From Acidimicrobiaceae bacterium (GTDB lineage: Bacteria > Actinomycetota > Acidimicrobiia > Acidimicrobiales > UBA8190): DNA of 16,492 nt. The first letter of the stretch is position 1, and each line of letters opens with the position of its first letter. The translations under genes and the position numbers were made by a program. A model generated the notes under the pieces. The model saw nothing but the letters and a program-made list of their open reading frames with translations, was not told the origin of the DNA and ran no database searches. Location of the stretch: NCBI GenBank assembly GCA_003453695.1, contig DMNK01000027.1, positions 12,876 to 29,367 on the forward strand, given 5' to 3'. Positions 6,123 through 13,764 of the stretch are shown here, piece by piece.

Positions 6123-8204
6123 ATGACCGACTCTGACTCGAGCTCCGGCTCCCGAAACGGCAGTTCCGGGGTCCCCATCGGGAACGACGAGGTGAGCGGT
6201 CCTCTCGCAGGGGTCGAAACCTCGAGTGGTCCTCTCGGCTCCAACGGCCATCGGCCATCTGCCCGTCCCGAGAGGCACGAGGTCCCGGGAGTCCCCGGCG
6301 AGCCCGATCGTCCGCCCGAGGAGAGCTACCTGGGAGTCGACCAACGACCCAGGGTCACGACCGAACGCGAGCTCGGCGACTTCACCACCACCCCCGCCGT
6401 GCTGCGCCTGGTGCCACTCGGCATCCTCATCGGCGTCTTGGGTGCCGGAGTGTCGCTCGCACTTCTCGACATGATCGGATTCATCACCAATCTCGTCTAC
6501 TACCAGCGGGCGAGCGTGCACCTCGTCTCGCCCAATGCCAACACACTCGGGGCCATTGCGCTCGCGATCCCCGTGGCCGGAGGTCTCGTCGTCGGGCTAA
6601 TAGCCCGCTTCGGCTCGGAGCAGATCCGCGGCCACGGCATCCCCGAGGCTATGGAGCGCATCCTCATCAACGGTAGCCGGGTCCCGCCCCGCTTGGCGGT
6701 CTTGAAGCCGATCTCGAGTGCGGTGAGCATCGGCACGGGTGGTCCGTTCGGCGCCGAGGGCCCGATCATCCTGACCGGCGGCGCCGTGGGGTCCATCGTC
6801 GGCCAGCTCTTCCGCCTGACCGGCTCGCAGCGCCGGGCCCTGCTCGTGGCCGGCGCTGCGGCGGGCATGAGCGCCGTCTTCGGCACGCCTGTCGCCGCCA
6901 CGCTCTTCGGCGTCGAACTCCTCGTCTTCGAGTTCAAGCCCCGGTCGATGGTCCTGATCGGTCTGGCTGCCGCCACCGCCGACGGATTGCGCATGGTGAT
7001 GGCAAGCGCACACCTCGTGGCCCCCCAGCCGCTGTTTCCCGTTCCTGGCCATGCCCCTCTCGGCGGCGTCGTGCTGGTCGGAGCGGCTGTGATCGGTGTG
7101 GCGACGGGAGTCGGGGCCTGGGTCATGACCCAGGCCGTCTACCGCTTCGAGGACCTGTTCAAGAAGTTGACCGGCCATCTGCACTGGATGTGGTGGCCGA
7201 CCATCGGTGGGCTCATCATCGGGATCGGGGGCCTGGTCGATCCCCGTGCGCTCGGGGTTGGCTACAACACGATCCATGCCGAGTTGCTCGGCCAACTCGG
7301 TATCCGGACGATGCTTCTCCTGCTCTTCGTGAAGATGGTGATCTGGTCTGGTGGGCTCGGGGGAGGCACGAGCGGGGGGATCCTTGCTCCCATCCTGATG
7401 ATGGGAGCGGCCATCGGCGGCGTCCTCGGGCACGTCCTCCCAGGCGCGTCGCCAGGGGTGTACGCCCTCGTGGGCATGGCGGGGTCGCTCGCGGGCGTCA
7501 CTCGCTCGCCTTTCACGGCCATCGTCTTTGCCTTCGAGCTCACGCACGACGGCAATATCATTCTGGCGCTTCTCGTGACGGCCACCGTCGCGCACCTCGT
7601 AAGCGTGCTCACCTTGAAACGCTCGATCCTTACCGAGAAGGTGGCCCGGCGTGGGTTCCATGTCATGCGCGAGTACGCCGTCGACCCGCTCGAGGCCACC
7701 TTCGTCCGGGAGGTCATGGACACCGATGTCCTGACAGTCGAACCTGGTCGGCTTGTTCGCGATCTCTACGACCAGCTGCCGGAGGGGTCACAGGCCCGAC
7801 GTCAGCGCCTCTATCCCGTGTTGGACTCTGAGTACGGCCTCGTAGGTGCCCTTCCGTGGTCGTCTGTTCTTGCCCACCGCGACAGCGCCAAGAAGGTCGA
7901 ACAGGTGATGGTCCGTTCCTTCGCCGTCGCCCATCCCGATGAGATCCTGCGCACGGTGGCTGACCGCATGGCCAGCTTGGGCTTCGGAGTCCTCCCCGTC
8001 GTCGAGCGGGCCGAGCCCGACCGTCTCGATGGGCTCATAACGCAATTCGATCTCCTTGAGGCTCGCCAAAGGCTTCTCGAAGAAGAACGTCACGCCGAGC
8101 GAGTGCTCACCTTGCGGCGAGTTGCCCCATCGCGCCCGAACACCGCTGAACGCGGTGTCGGACACGGGCAGGGATTTGGCCTGTCACAAGAAGGGGATTG
8201 GTGA
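6123..8204 (+). CDS. ClC-family chloride channel/antiporter with C-terminal CBS pair
   Basis: 693 residues. A hydrophilic, Ser/Gly/Pro-rich N-terminal tail of ~90 residues precedes the ClC membrane core (about 92-505). The anion-pore motifs are visible: GHGIPEAM (170-177), GPFGAEGP (207-214) with the external gating Glu212, and SGGILAP (417-423). Two CBS domains follow, about 524-583 and 593-645 (the second ending LDGLITQFDLLEA), which usually bind adenine nucleotides and modulate gating. The first motif has His where the well-studied transporters have the Ser of GSGIP that coordinates chloride; I believe a bacterial subgroup shares this. Retention of the gating Glu is compatible with either channel or Cl-/H+ exchange activity. 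It is divergent from marR and shares its operator. The last ~25 residues look unlike the family and abut a transposase remnant. Confidence 0.93.
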   Translation: MTDSDSSSGSRNGSSGVPIGNDEVSGPLAGVETSSGPLGSNGHRPSARPERHEVPGVPGEPDRPPEESYLGVDQRPRVTTERELGDFTTTPAVLRLVPLGILIGVLGAGVSLALLDMIGFITNLVYYQRASVHLVSPNANTLGAIALAIPVAGGLVVGLIARFGSEQIRGHGIPEAMERILINGSRVPPRLAVLKPISSAVSIGTGGPFGAEGPIILTGGAVGSIVGQLFRLTGSQRRALLVAGAAAGMSAVFGTPVAATLFGVELLVFEFKPRSMVLIGLAAATADGLRMVMASAHLVAPQPLFPVPGHAPLGGVVLVGAAVIGVATGVGAWVMTQAVYRFEDLFKKLTGHLHWMWWPTIGGLIIGIGGLVDPRALGVGYNTIHAELLGQLGIRTMLLLLFVKMVIWSGGLGGGTSGGILAPILMMGAAIGGVLGHVLPGASPGVYALVGMAGSLAGVTRSPFTAIVFAFELTHDGNIILALLVTATVAHLVSVLTLKRSILTEKVARRGFHVMREYAVDPLEATFVREVMDTDVLTVEPGRLVRDLYDQLPEGSQARRQRLYPVLDSEYGLVGALPWSSVLAHRDSAKKVEQVMVRSFAVAHPDEILRTVADRMASLGFGVLPVVERAEPDRLDGLITQFDLLEARQRLLEEERHAERVLTLRRVAPSRPNTAERGVGHGQGFGLSQEGDW
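8140..8158 (+). terminator. hairpin near the 3' end of the ClC gene
   Basis: ACACCGC-TGAAC-GCGGTGT forms a perfect 7-base stem with a 5-base loop, inside the coding sequence about 45 bases before the stop. No T-run follows. If the original ClC stop lay before this point, it could have been that gene's terminator, later read through; otherwise it is incidental. Confidence 0.25.
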
Positions 8205-8397
8205 TCGCCTCAACCGAAGGCTGCGCCGGCGCACCGCCATAGTGGGCATCTTCCCCAACCGTGACGCCGTAATCCGGATGGTGGTTGCCGTGCCTGCCGA
8301 GCAGCGTGACGAGTGGGCCGTGTGCGGCGATGAGCTTCGGTCGAGGTCCTGGTTAGAGCGCGTATATCGGTACCTCGGCTCCCGCCAGCAGCCCTAG
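8200..8397 (+). pseudogene. IS256/Mutator-family transposase, 3' remnant
   Basis: The frame reads DRLNRRLRRRTAIVGIFP followed by NRDAVIRMVVAVPAEQRDEWAV. This is the hallmark C-terminal region of IS256-type transposases (ERLNxEIRRRTxVVGIFPNxxAVxRLVGAVLxEQxDEWA). The usual residues after it (YLSxESL-like) are only loosely recognisable, and the frame stops at 8395-8397. Nothing of the DDE catalytic core lies upstream; the sequence there is the ClC gene, whose stop at 8202-8204 overlaps the beginning of the match. The remnant therefore marks an old insertion that lost most of its length. I see no terminal inverted repeat or target duplication that would define its ends. Confidence 0.8.
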
Positions 8398-8768
8398 ATG
8401 ACTGGTGCAGACCCACCGGAATCTGCTGGTCCCAATCCGGCGCGCTCCCGAATGACCCGCTCCACGGCATCGGGGTCGTCGGGGGTGATGAACGGCTTCA
8501 CGCTCTTCCCGAGGTCGACGATGAACCCAACGCTCTTGGACGAGCGTCTAGGGTCGAAGTTCGCCCAGTAGCCCGGGTTGGCGGTCCCCCAGATGCGGCC
8601 CTTGCCCCTGAAGGTCCCCATGTCCACCCTGGTGAGGGCCTTGATGTTCGAGTACGGGACATGCTTCGACCCCCAGGGGAAGTAGTAGCCACGAATCTCC
8701 AGCTCGCTGGAGCCGCAGCGGATGCGGCGATCGGCGTAGATGTCGGAGGTCGACGACGTATCGGACAT
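8394..8768 (-). CDS. small PH-like domain protein
   Basis: 124 residues from ATG 8768; the frame is open to 8972, but the upstream part is Arg/Gly-rich and non-specific. The protein is a single compact unit: IRCGSSELEIRGYYFPWGSKHVPYSNIKAL, then RGKGRIWGTANPGYWANFDP, then VGFIVDLGKSVKPFITPDDPDAVERVI. The alternating strands, an early WGSKHVPYSNI turn and a final helix after ITPDDPDA fit the bacterial pleckstrin-homology-like group; I recall close uncharacterised relatives with the same IWGTANPxYWAN and KPFxTPDDPDAV segments. No membrane span is present. The stop overlaps the 3' end of the IS256 remnant on the other strand by 4 bases. The function is unknown and the gene has no same-strand partner. 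Confidence 0.65.
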   Translation of the reverse strand: MSDTSSTSDIYADRRIRCGSSELEIRGYYFPWGSKHVPYSNIKALTRVDMGTFRGKGRIWGTANPGYWANFDPRRSSKSVGFIVDLGKSVKPFITPDDPDAVERVIRERAGLGPADSGGSAPVI

Positions 8769-9097
8769 GGTGGGGAGCCTACGAGGATTCCCAATCGGGC
8801 TCCTGCGGACGGGCGATGGTTTTGAGGGGAGCCCTCCTCCCAGCCGTTTAGTGCACTGACCACGAAGGTCGCCCCTGCCTGACCTTGGGTGACCCGTACC
8901 AGCGTTCCTGTCAACGCCGGTGGATAAGAGGTGCGTAAGTCGGCGGACGAAACTGCTCGCCTCAGCCACCATCGGTGGTGCTGAGCACCCCCTCGTGCGG
9001 CCTTCAGGCGTTAGCTGTCGCCCTGGAGGAAACCATCACCTCGACGTGGTGGACGAGAGGGTCGACCATGGCGGCGATCGGCCACGGCGGCGCCCAA

Positions 9098-9230
9098 GAT
9101 CTCGGGCAACAACTCGGGCAACAACTACCGACGAATCCCCGCGAGGGGCCGCGAACGCCGGGATCATCGATGCAGGTAGCGGCACGTCTTGGCGAAGGGC
9201 GGTGAGCCGTGGAAAGGGCTCGCGCTCATT
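9098..9230 (+). repeat. dispersed repeat, copy B
   Basis: This is the second full copy of the element at 4102-4233: the tandem 12-mer CTCGGGCAACAA, an open 36-codon frame to TGA 9203-9205 and the tail GAGCCGTGGAAAGGGCTCGCGCTCATT-like end, one base longer than copy A. It is a direct repeat of copy A, and the two enclose about 4.9 kb (patatin, zinc-ribbon, marR, ClC, transposase remnant, PH-like gene). The remaining sequence between 8769 and 9488 holds no gene I can support. Confidence 0.6.
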
Positions 9231-9320
9231 CGCAGACCGACTGTCGCGGTGATGCATGCACCGAGAGAAGCCGGCCCTGGAGGGACCCTGCGGCCACCCC
9301 CGCCAAGGCTGATAAACGAT

Positions 9321-9376
9321 GGGAACGTCGCCGCAGGTAGGGCCCTATCTTGGGAATCGTGACGAGCCGCGGGAGG
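9321..9376 (+). repeat. dispersed repeat, degenerate copy C
   Basis: A partial third copy covers only the second half of the element: GGGAACGTCGCCGCAGGTAG and then GAATCGTGACGAGCCG, which matches copy A's GAATCGTGGTGAGCCG at 14 of 16 positions. One base is missing between these blocks. It lies about 90 bases after copy B. Confidence 0.4.
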
Positions 9377-9488
9377 TGTCATAGCCCGCCCCGAGTGCGT
9401 TGGCGGCGGCGTTTGACACACGCACCACACCAACTCTCCATCGCCTGGCCAGTCGGTTCGTCAACTCCGCCCGCTATCCTTCGACGAC

Positions 9489-10412
9489 ATGCCTGACGAT
9501 GCGGACGACCAGCAGGTAGACACGTATGTCGACGGCTTATCTCGGGTCTGTGAGAAGTTGGCATCGTTATTTGTCGATGGCGGTCTTCCCCCATTTGCAG
9601 TCGACCCGGCTGAAGGAGCGATGTGGTCTCGCGATCGCCAGCAAACGAAGAGCGCGCTTGGTACTGAGATTCCGACGGCCTGGCTCCTTCGCACGGTGCC
9701 GACCTATCTTGGGGAGGCTGCTTATGAGCTCAGGGCCACGGCAGCTGTGTTGCGAGGGCGCATCTTGACTGGTTCCATCGGTCCGCTCGTGCGTTCGATA
9801 ACCGAACGTGTCGGTACAACGAACTGGCTGCTTGACCCGGAAGTCGATGCTGTTGAGCGGGCTTGGCGGGTAATTTTGAATACCCTTGTTTGCTGGTCGG
9901 AGTACAGGAAGGCCGCTGATCGCCTTGGCATCGATCCGGAAGATTCAGCAGCGCTGGAAGCAGAGCATTTGTCTCTCCGGAAGGATGCCTTTTCATGGTT
10001 TTCGCCTACGGTCAATTCAAAGAATCCTGATTGGGAGCGATCCTGGAAACGAACAGGGTCCGGGTATCCCACATATACCGACCTAGCTGTCCGCGCCCTT
10101 CCATCAATAGGCCCTGATGATCCCATTGACGAAGCGGTGCGCAGAGGGCTCTACTCGGCTCAATGTGGGATGACTCATCCCAACGTCGTCGTCTCGGGCG
10201 AAACGCTCGAAGTAGGGGATAACGGATCGATGCGGTTCGTTCATCGCTGGGAGCACATCGACAAAGAAGTTCGGGTTGGATTTCATTCGCTGAGTTGGGG
10301 GTACAAAGCTTGGGCCTGGTACTTTTGCAAGGAGAGCGCAACGGAAGAGGTCATGAGGTTGCTGGAGCGTCTCAGCCAAGAGCTTGACTCGCTAGCGTTT
10401 TGGACTGACTGA
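9489..10412 (+). CDS. hypothetical protein next to CBASS, mostly helical
   Basis: 307 residues from ATG 9489. I do not recognise a family. The chain appears soluble and largely alpha-helical. A central stretch (TYLGEAAYELRATAAVLRGR..GPLVRSITERVGTTNWLLD, then RVILNTLVCWSEYRKAADRLG) resembles the helical repertoire of uncharacterised proteins annotated near defence and stress genes. There is no signal peptide, membrane span or obvious catalytic motif. Several Trp/Tyr residues cluster in the C-terminal third (RWEHI, SLSWGYKAWAWYF). Base composition looks less GC-rich than the neighbours, with codons such as TTT, ATT and GAT common, which hints at separate acquisition. It converges on the CBASS operon with 111 bases between stops, so it is not part of that operon. 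No clear ribosome site precedes the ATG. Confidence 0.6.
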   Translation: MPDDADDQQVDTYVDGLSRVCEKLASLFVDGGLPPFAVDPAEGAMWSRDRQQTKSALGTEIPTAWLLRTVPTYLGEAAYELRATAAVLRGRILTGSIGPLVRSITERVGTTNWLLDPEVDAVERAWRVILNTLVCWSEYRKAADRLGIDPEDSAALEAEHLSLRKDAFSWFSPTVNSKNPDWERSWKRTGSGYPTYTDLAVRALPSIGPDDPIDEAVRRGLYSAQCGMTHPNVVVSGETLEVGDNGSMRFVHRWEHIDKEVRVGFHSLSWGYKAWAWYFCKESATEEVMRLLERLSQELDSLAFWTD

Positions 10413-10447
10413 TTACTCGACCGCCAGGACTCGATAGCTCTGGGTGA

Positions 10448-10463
10448 GCCGAGACGCCTCGGC
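10448..10463. terminator. weak GC hairpin between convergent genes
   Basis: GCCGAG-ACGC-CTCGGC forms a 6-base stem with a 4-base loop in the 111-base gap between the stops of the convergent gene at 9489-10412 and the CBASS effector gene. It lacks a T-run on either strand, so it would be an imperfect terminator at best. Confidence 0.3.
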
Positions 10464-10523
10464 CACGAGGGTACTCCGGGTAACTTCTTCCAAACAGAAC
10501 TAACTGTGTTGGCTCATCTGATG

Positions 10524-11984
10524 TTAGGCAGCAATGCGGAACGCGGGCTGATAGCCGGTGATGATGTCCTCGTATACTATCGTCGGTGCTACTCGGTTCC
10601 ATCGGTGTCCGAGGATCGTCGCGAGCGCTGCTGGGCAGGCCAGAAAGAGGTGAACATTGACCTCGGTCCGGTCACCTAGTGCCATCCTGGTCAGTCTGCG
10701 CACCTCCTGAGTGATAGCCACAGCGTCGTGGTCGTCTCGGACGAATGTGTCATCTGGTCCCCGGGATGGGGTGATCGTTAGGGCGGCCTTGATAGATAGC
10801 CCTGCAGACTCGATGAATTTGAGTACGGCACGAGTGTGATCAGTGGCGATGCCGAGGACCACGCCGAGGTCGTTGCCTTTGCCGACGTCGGTCACGGTGG
10901 AAGTCAGTTCGGGTCGTGGTTCGCGGGGCTCGGCATCGGTTGTCCAGTGAGCGGCGCCTTGGTGTCGTGACAGCTCCAGGTTGCGCACACGGGGCAACAT
11001 CGCTCCGACAGCGAAGCTGGAAGCGAGCCGCGTCGCGCCACGAATGACAACGCGGTGGTGTCCTGCAGCGATAAGCCTTTCAGCCGCGGCTTCGAGGCCT
11101 GGCTGCATCACTCGCACGTAGGCGTCAGGGTCGATAGTTGCTCGCCGCTCTGCTGGCTGCGAGCCCGCGAAGAGGTCAACCCAGTCCAGCGCCTCGGTGG
11201 CATCGGTCGCTGTGGGGTCGCGGAGTAGCGCTTGCACATGCAGAATAGCTGCAGGATCGCCGACTTCGATACCGAGTTCAGCAATCCCGTCTGTGATGGT
11301 TGCAGCCGATAGCTTTCGGAAGCCGTCGAGCACCCAGCGCCGTACTCGATCGATGCCAAGTCGGACAGCCGGCAGGTCATAACGAAGGCCGTGCGCGGCC
11401 ATGTAGTCGCTGGCGTACTGCTCTTCGGCGCCATACGGACGACCCAACCAAAATTGCAAGCTTCCCATGAGATCAACCAGTGCATCCTCGTGACACTCCA
11501 GATGTGCTGCCCACGCCGCGCGAGTTGTTCCAAGGGGAGTCTGTACTCCAGCCGTAGCCATTGCTGGAACAAGGAGCCCTGTTCGGCTATCGAGCGCAGT
11601 AAGAACAGGGTCTGTTGGGTCGACGAGCCGGTTCGTAATGAGTATGAGCTCAGGGCTGCCCATCGATCGCAGGTTGTCGAAGCTCTTGTGGAACTTTTGC
11701 AGCATGCTCAATCGCCGCTCGGTTCGATCGAGCAGATATCCCGAGTTGAGGGGCGTGGTGCCGTACACCGCATAGCGGACCTGGGCGTATTGGCTTGGCG
11801 TGCTCTGGTAATGGACAACGACGTCATCGACATTGCCGGCCCCGACCGCCTCCAGCTCCACCTCCAAAAGCTGACGATGAGGCAGCAATGCTCGGAGGAT
11901 GCGGTTCCAGGCCACGAGGTGTTGGTAGTCGTCCCCACCTTGACGAGCGCCGCTCGCGCTCCGGCGGATCTTGTCGTAGGTCAT
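10524..11984 (-). CDS. cap4: Cap4-like CBASS effector: N-terminal nuclease domain plus C-terminal SAVED domain
   Basis: 486 residues; the ATG at 11984 overlaps the stop of the JAB gene (ATGA). The N-terminus, SGARQGGDDYQHLVAW (11-26) followed by LEVELEAVGAGNVDDVVV and QYAQVRY (65-71), fits the DUF4297/Cap4-type PD-(D/E)xK nuclease: a GxDYQ entry helix, an acidic strand with Asp53/Asp54, and a QVK-like strand. Here the expected Lys is Arg70. The C-terminal ~190 residues match SAVED, the cyclic-oligonucleotide sensor: VVLGIATDHTRAVLKFIE, later VNVHLFLACPAALATILGHRWN and the closing YQPAFRI. In studied Cap4 proteins, ligand binding to SAVED causes oligomerisation and indiscriminate double-stranded DNA cutting. 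It is the last gene of the operon, so it is made together with its synthase. Confidence 0.87.
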   Translation of the reverse strand: MTYDKIRRSASGARQGGDDYQHLVAWNRILRALLPHRQLLEVELEAVGAGNVDDVVVHYQSTPSQYAQVRYAVYGTTPLNSGYLLDRTERRLSMLQKFHKSFDNLRSMGSPELILITNRLVDPTDPVLTALDSRTGLLVPAMATAGVQTPLGTTRAAWAAHLECHEDALVDLMGSLQFWLGRPYGAEEQYASDYMAAHGLRYDLPAVRLGIDRVRRWVLDGFRKLSAATITDGIAELGIEVGDPAAILHVQALLRDPTATDATEALDWVDLFAGSQPAERRATIDPDAYVRVMQPGLEAAAERLIAAGHHRVVIRGATRLASSFAVGAMLPRVRNLELSRHQGAAHWTTDAEPREPRPELTSTVTDVGKGNDLGVVLGIATDHTRAVLKFIESAGLSIKAALTITPSRGPDDTFVRDDHDAVAITQEVRRLTRMALGDRTEVNVHLFLACPAALATILGHRWNRVAPTIVYEDIITGYQPAFRIAA

Positions 11985-12484
11985 GGGTCGGATCCTGGTG
12001 CTATGAGTCGTGAAGGGAGGATGTTGGCGGCCGCGGCGACCAGACGGCCGCTCCGTCCGGTCGACGGCCGGATCACCCAGCCGGAGAGCTCCGTGCACGT
12101 CCAACCATCGGCGGGCGTCACGATTACCGAGACAAGCTCGGAGAAACCGAGTTCCGGGTCCTCGAGGAGTAGACGGTAGGTGCGCATGTCCTGACTGCTT
12201 GGATGTTGCTGTCCAACCGGATGTGTGTGCCACTCGCCCACCCAGACACTGCCATCGCGCATGTAGGCATCGTCGGCCAGTTCCAGGGCGTGCCGTAGGT
12301 CGCGGAGGAAGCCGAGCGGGTTCCGCTGCGCAGCCGGCCCGGGTCCGCCGGCCACGGTCACCTGGACCGAGCGAGGGCCGGTGGCGTCATGGCCGAGCAA
12401 GATGCCGCCTGTTTCGCTACCGTCAACCGAAGCTCGGGCTTCGGACTCGACCACGCTACGGGCAGCCGGTTCGAACCAGATCAT
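11981..12484 (-). CDS. cap3: JAB/JAMM isopeptidase-like protease, Cap3-like
   Basis: 167 residues from the ATG at 12484, which overlaps the E1 stop as ATGA; an in-frame ATG at 12496 is a possible alternative. All JAMM metalloprotease residues are present: Glu24 in SETGGILLG, His86 and His88 in EWHTHP, Ser96 and Asp99 in SSQD, which exactly fits HxHx7SxxD. Zinc should be held by the two His and the Asp. In type II CBASS, Cap3 removes the molecule that the E1/E2 enzymes attach to the CD-NTase C-terminus, and so keeps the system in check. Translational coupling to the E1 gene before it and the effector gene after it fits that role. The length is typical of Cap3. The last ~25 residues (after VIRPS) are probably a disordered tail. 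Confidence 0.9.
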   Translation of the reverse strand: MIWFEPAARSVVESEARASVDGSETGGILLGHDATGPRSVQVTVAGGPGPAAQRNPLGFLRDLRHALELADDAYMRDGSVWVGEWHTHPVGQQHPSSQDMRTYRLLLEDPELGFSELVSVIVTPADGWTCTELSGWVIRPSTGRSGRLVAAAANILPSRLIAPGSDP

Positions 12485-13764
12485 GGGGCGGCGCATGTTA
12501 GACAGCCGGACTTGCTCGGGCCTAAATCGACCCAGCGGACCTCCGACGAGCGCTCGACATCGAAGGGTTGAGGCAACCCGGGCACCGGCTGGAGGCCTAC
12601 GACCGCCACGTCGCCTGGGAGTCGCTGGGCCCAGCGCCCACGGGATTCGAGAACCGTGGAAACAGCCGCCTTGGCAGCGAGCGTACCGACCGCAGCGAGA
12701 TCGCCGGCGACTGCCGTCATCGGCAGGGGCGGCGACCCGAGGCCATATTCCTGGTCGAGTTCCGGTTCTGGGTCGAGCGCTCCCTCGGCATCGAGCCGGG
12801 ACCGGTAGCACAGAAGGCATCCCGAACCGGGTCGCACCCTGATGATCTCGCCGAGCGCTCCGTTCTCCAATACGCACGCCAGGATGGCAGGCACGCCCGC
12901 CCGGCGGGCCAAATGATTGACTACACGCCGTGAAGCGACGCCATCGGTGGCGCCAACGATGACGTCCACGCCGGACAAGAGAGGCCTGACCTGGTCCGCC
13001 TCGAAGATGACGTCGAGGGGATGCGCTTCGACCTCGAGATCGGGGTGCCGTTCTTTCAGCAGGTCGCGCATGGCACGAACCTTCAGACGACCCAGGTCGC
13101 GTGGACCCAGTCGGTGCCGAACAAGGTTGTGCTGCAGAAGCCGGTCAGGGTCCACAAGCACGAGGCGCCCAACCGCGTAGTCGGCCAGCGTCTCCGAAAC
13201 GACGGATCCGATGCTGCCAACGCCGATGACGACAGCGGAAACGGACCCGAGCTCATCCACCGGCCAAGCCCCACCCAGGTATGAGAGGGGCGACGAGTCG
13301 GAAACTACCTCCATCAGTCCGGGCACGGCCGAATCGTGCGACACCCACCACACCGACCAGACAGGGTTGCCGTTGACGTCCGAGGCCCAGGTCATTACTG
13401 GCATCGATCGGTCGGTGGGCGGGATCCGCCACCCGCCGAGCACGGCGTCACGTAGGGCGGAGGGGGCGACGGCGAGGCTCCGGGCCAGTGCGGCCTGATG
13501 GAGTCCGTACAGTGCCGCGTCGGTGTGGTACCAGGTGCCGACTCGCGACCGCTCGCCGGCGTAGCGGAGGTAGTGGCCGGTCAGCCATTTGGCCCGGGCA
13601 GGCCAACGAAGGTCTTCTCGCCTCCAGATTCCGCAAACAACTGCGAGATCCTCCGTCGGATCGAGGCGGACGTCGAAAAGGCCCCAATTCGCGCCCCAGG
13701 CCTCGATCCGCTCGGCTGCGTCGACAGGCAGAAGGAGCATCGGGGGCATGGAATCAGCCATCAT
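12481..13764 (-). CDS. E1/ThiF-like adenylating enzyme (E1 part of Cap2) with extra N-terminal region
   Basis: 427 residues from the ATG at 13764 (ATGA overlap with the E2 stop; the frame also offers ATG 13773 and 13761). Residues ~175-400 are a ThiF/E1 adenylation domain: nucleotide loop VIGVGSIGS (179-187), LVLVDPDRLLQHNLVRH (201-217), KVRAMRDLL (228-236) and GATDG (271-275). Two CxxC pairs, Cys316/319 and Cys421/424, are the structural zinc ligands usual in ThiF/MoeB proteins; Cys297 is another candidate for the thioester. In characterised type II CBASS, Cap2 carries E2 and E1 in one chain. Here the E2 is a separate gene, and residues 1-170 of this protein form a region (several Trp, GLFDVRLDP, WYHTDAALYGLHQAALARSLA) that does not resemble an E2 and lacks its Cys. 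It would activate the C-terminal Gly of the CD-NTase with ATP. Confidence 0.88.
   Translation of the reverse strand: MMADSMPPMLLLPVDAAERIEAWGANWGLFDVRLDPTEDLAVVCGIWRREDLRWPARAKWLTGHYLRYAGERSRVGTWYHTDAALYGLHQAALARSLAVAPSALRDAVLGGWRIPPTDRSMPVMTWASDVNGNPVWSVWWVSHDSAVPGLMEVVSDSSPLSYLGGAWPVDELGSVSAVVIGVGSIGSVVSETLADYAVGRLVLVDPDRLLQHNLVRHRLGPRDLGRLKVRAMRDLLKERHPDLEVEAHPLDVIFEADQVRPLLSGVDVIVGATDGVASRRVVNHLARRAGVPAILACVLENGALGEIIRVRPGSGCLLCYRSRLDAEGALDPEPELDQEYGLGSPPLPMTAVAGDLAAVGTLAAKAAVSTVLESRGRWAQRLPGDVAVVGLQPVPGLPQPFDVERSSEVRWVDLGPSKSGCLTCAAP

Noticed and set aside
6597..7661. 354-codon minus-strand frame
   Set aside because: Antisense to the ClC membrane core; rich in His/Asp/Arg with no domain, a typical mirror of a GC-rich hydrophobic gene.
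11391..12179. 262-codon plus-strand frame
   Set aside because: Antisense to the SAVED effector and JAB genes, both of which have clear motifs.
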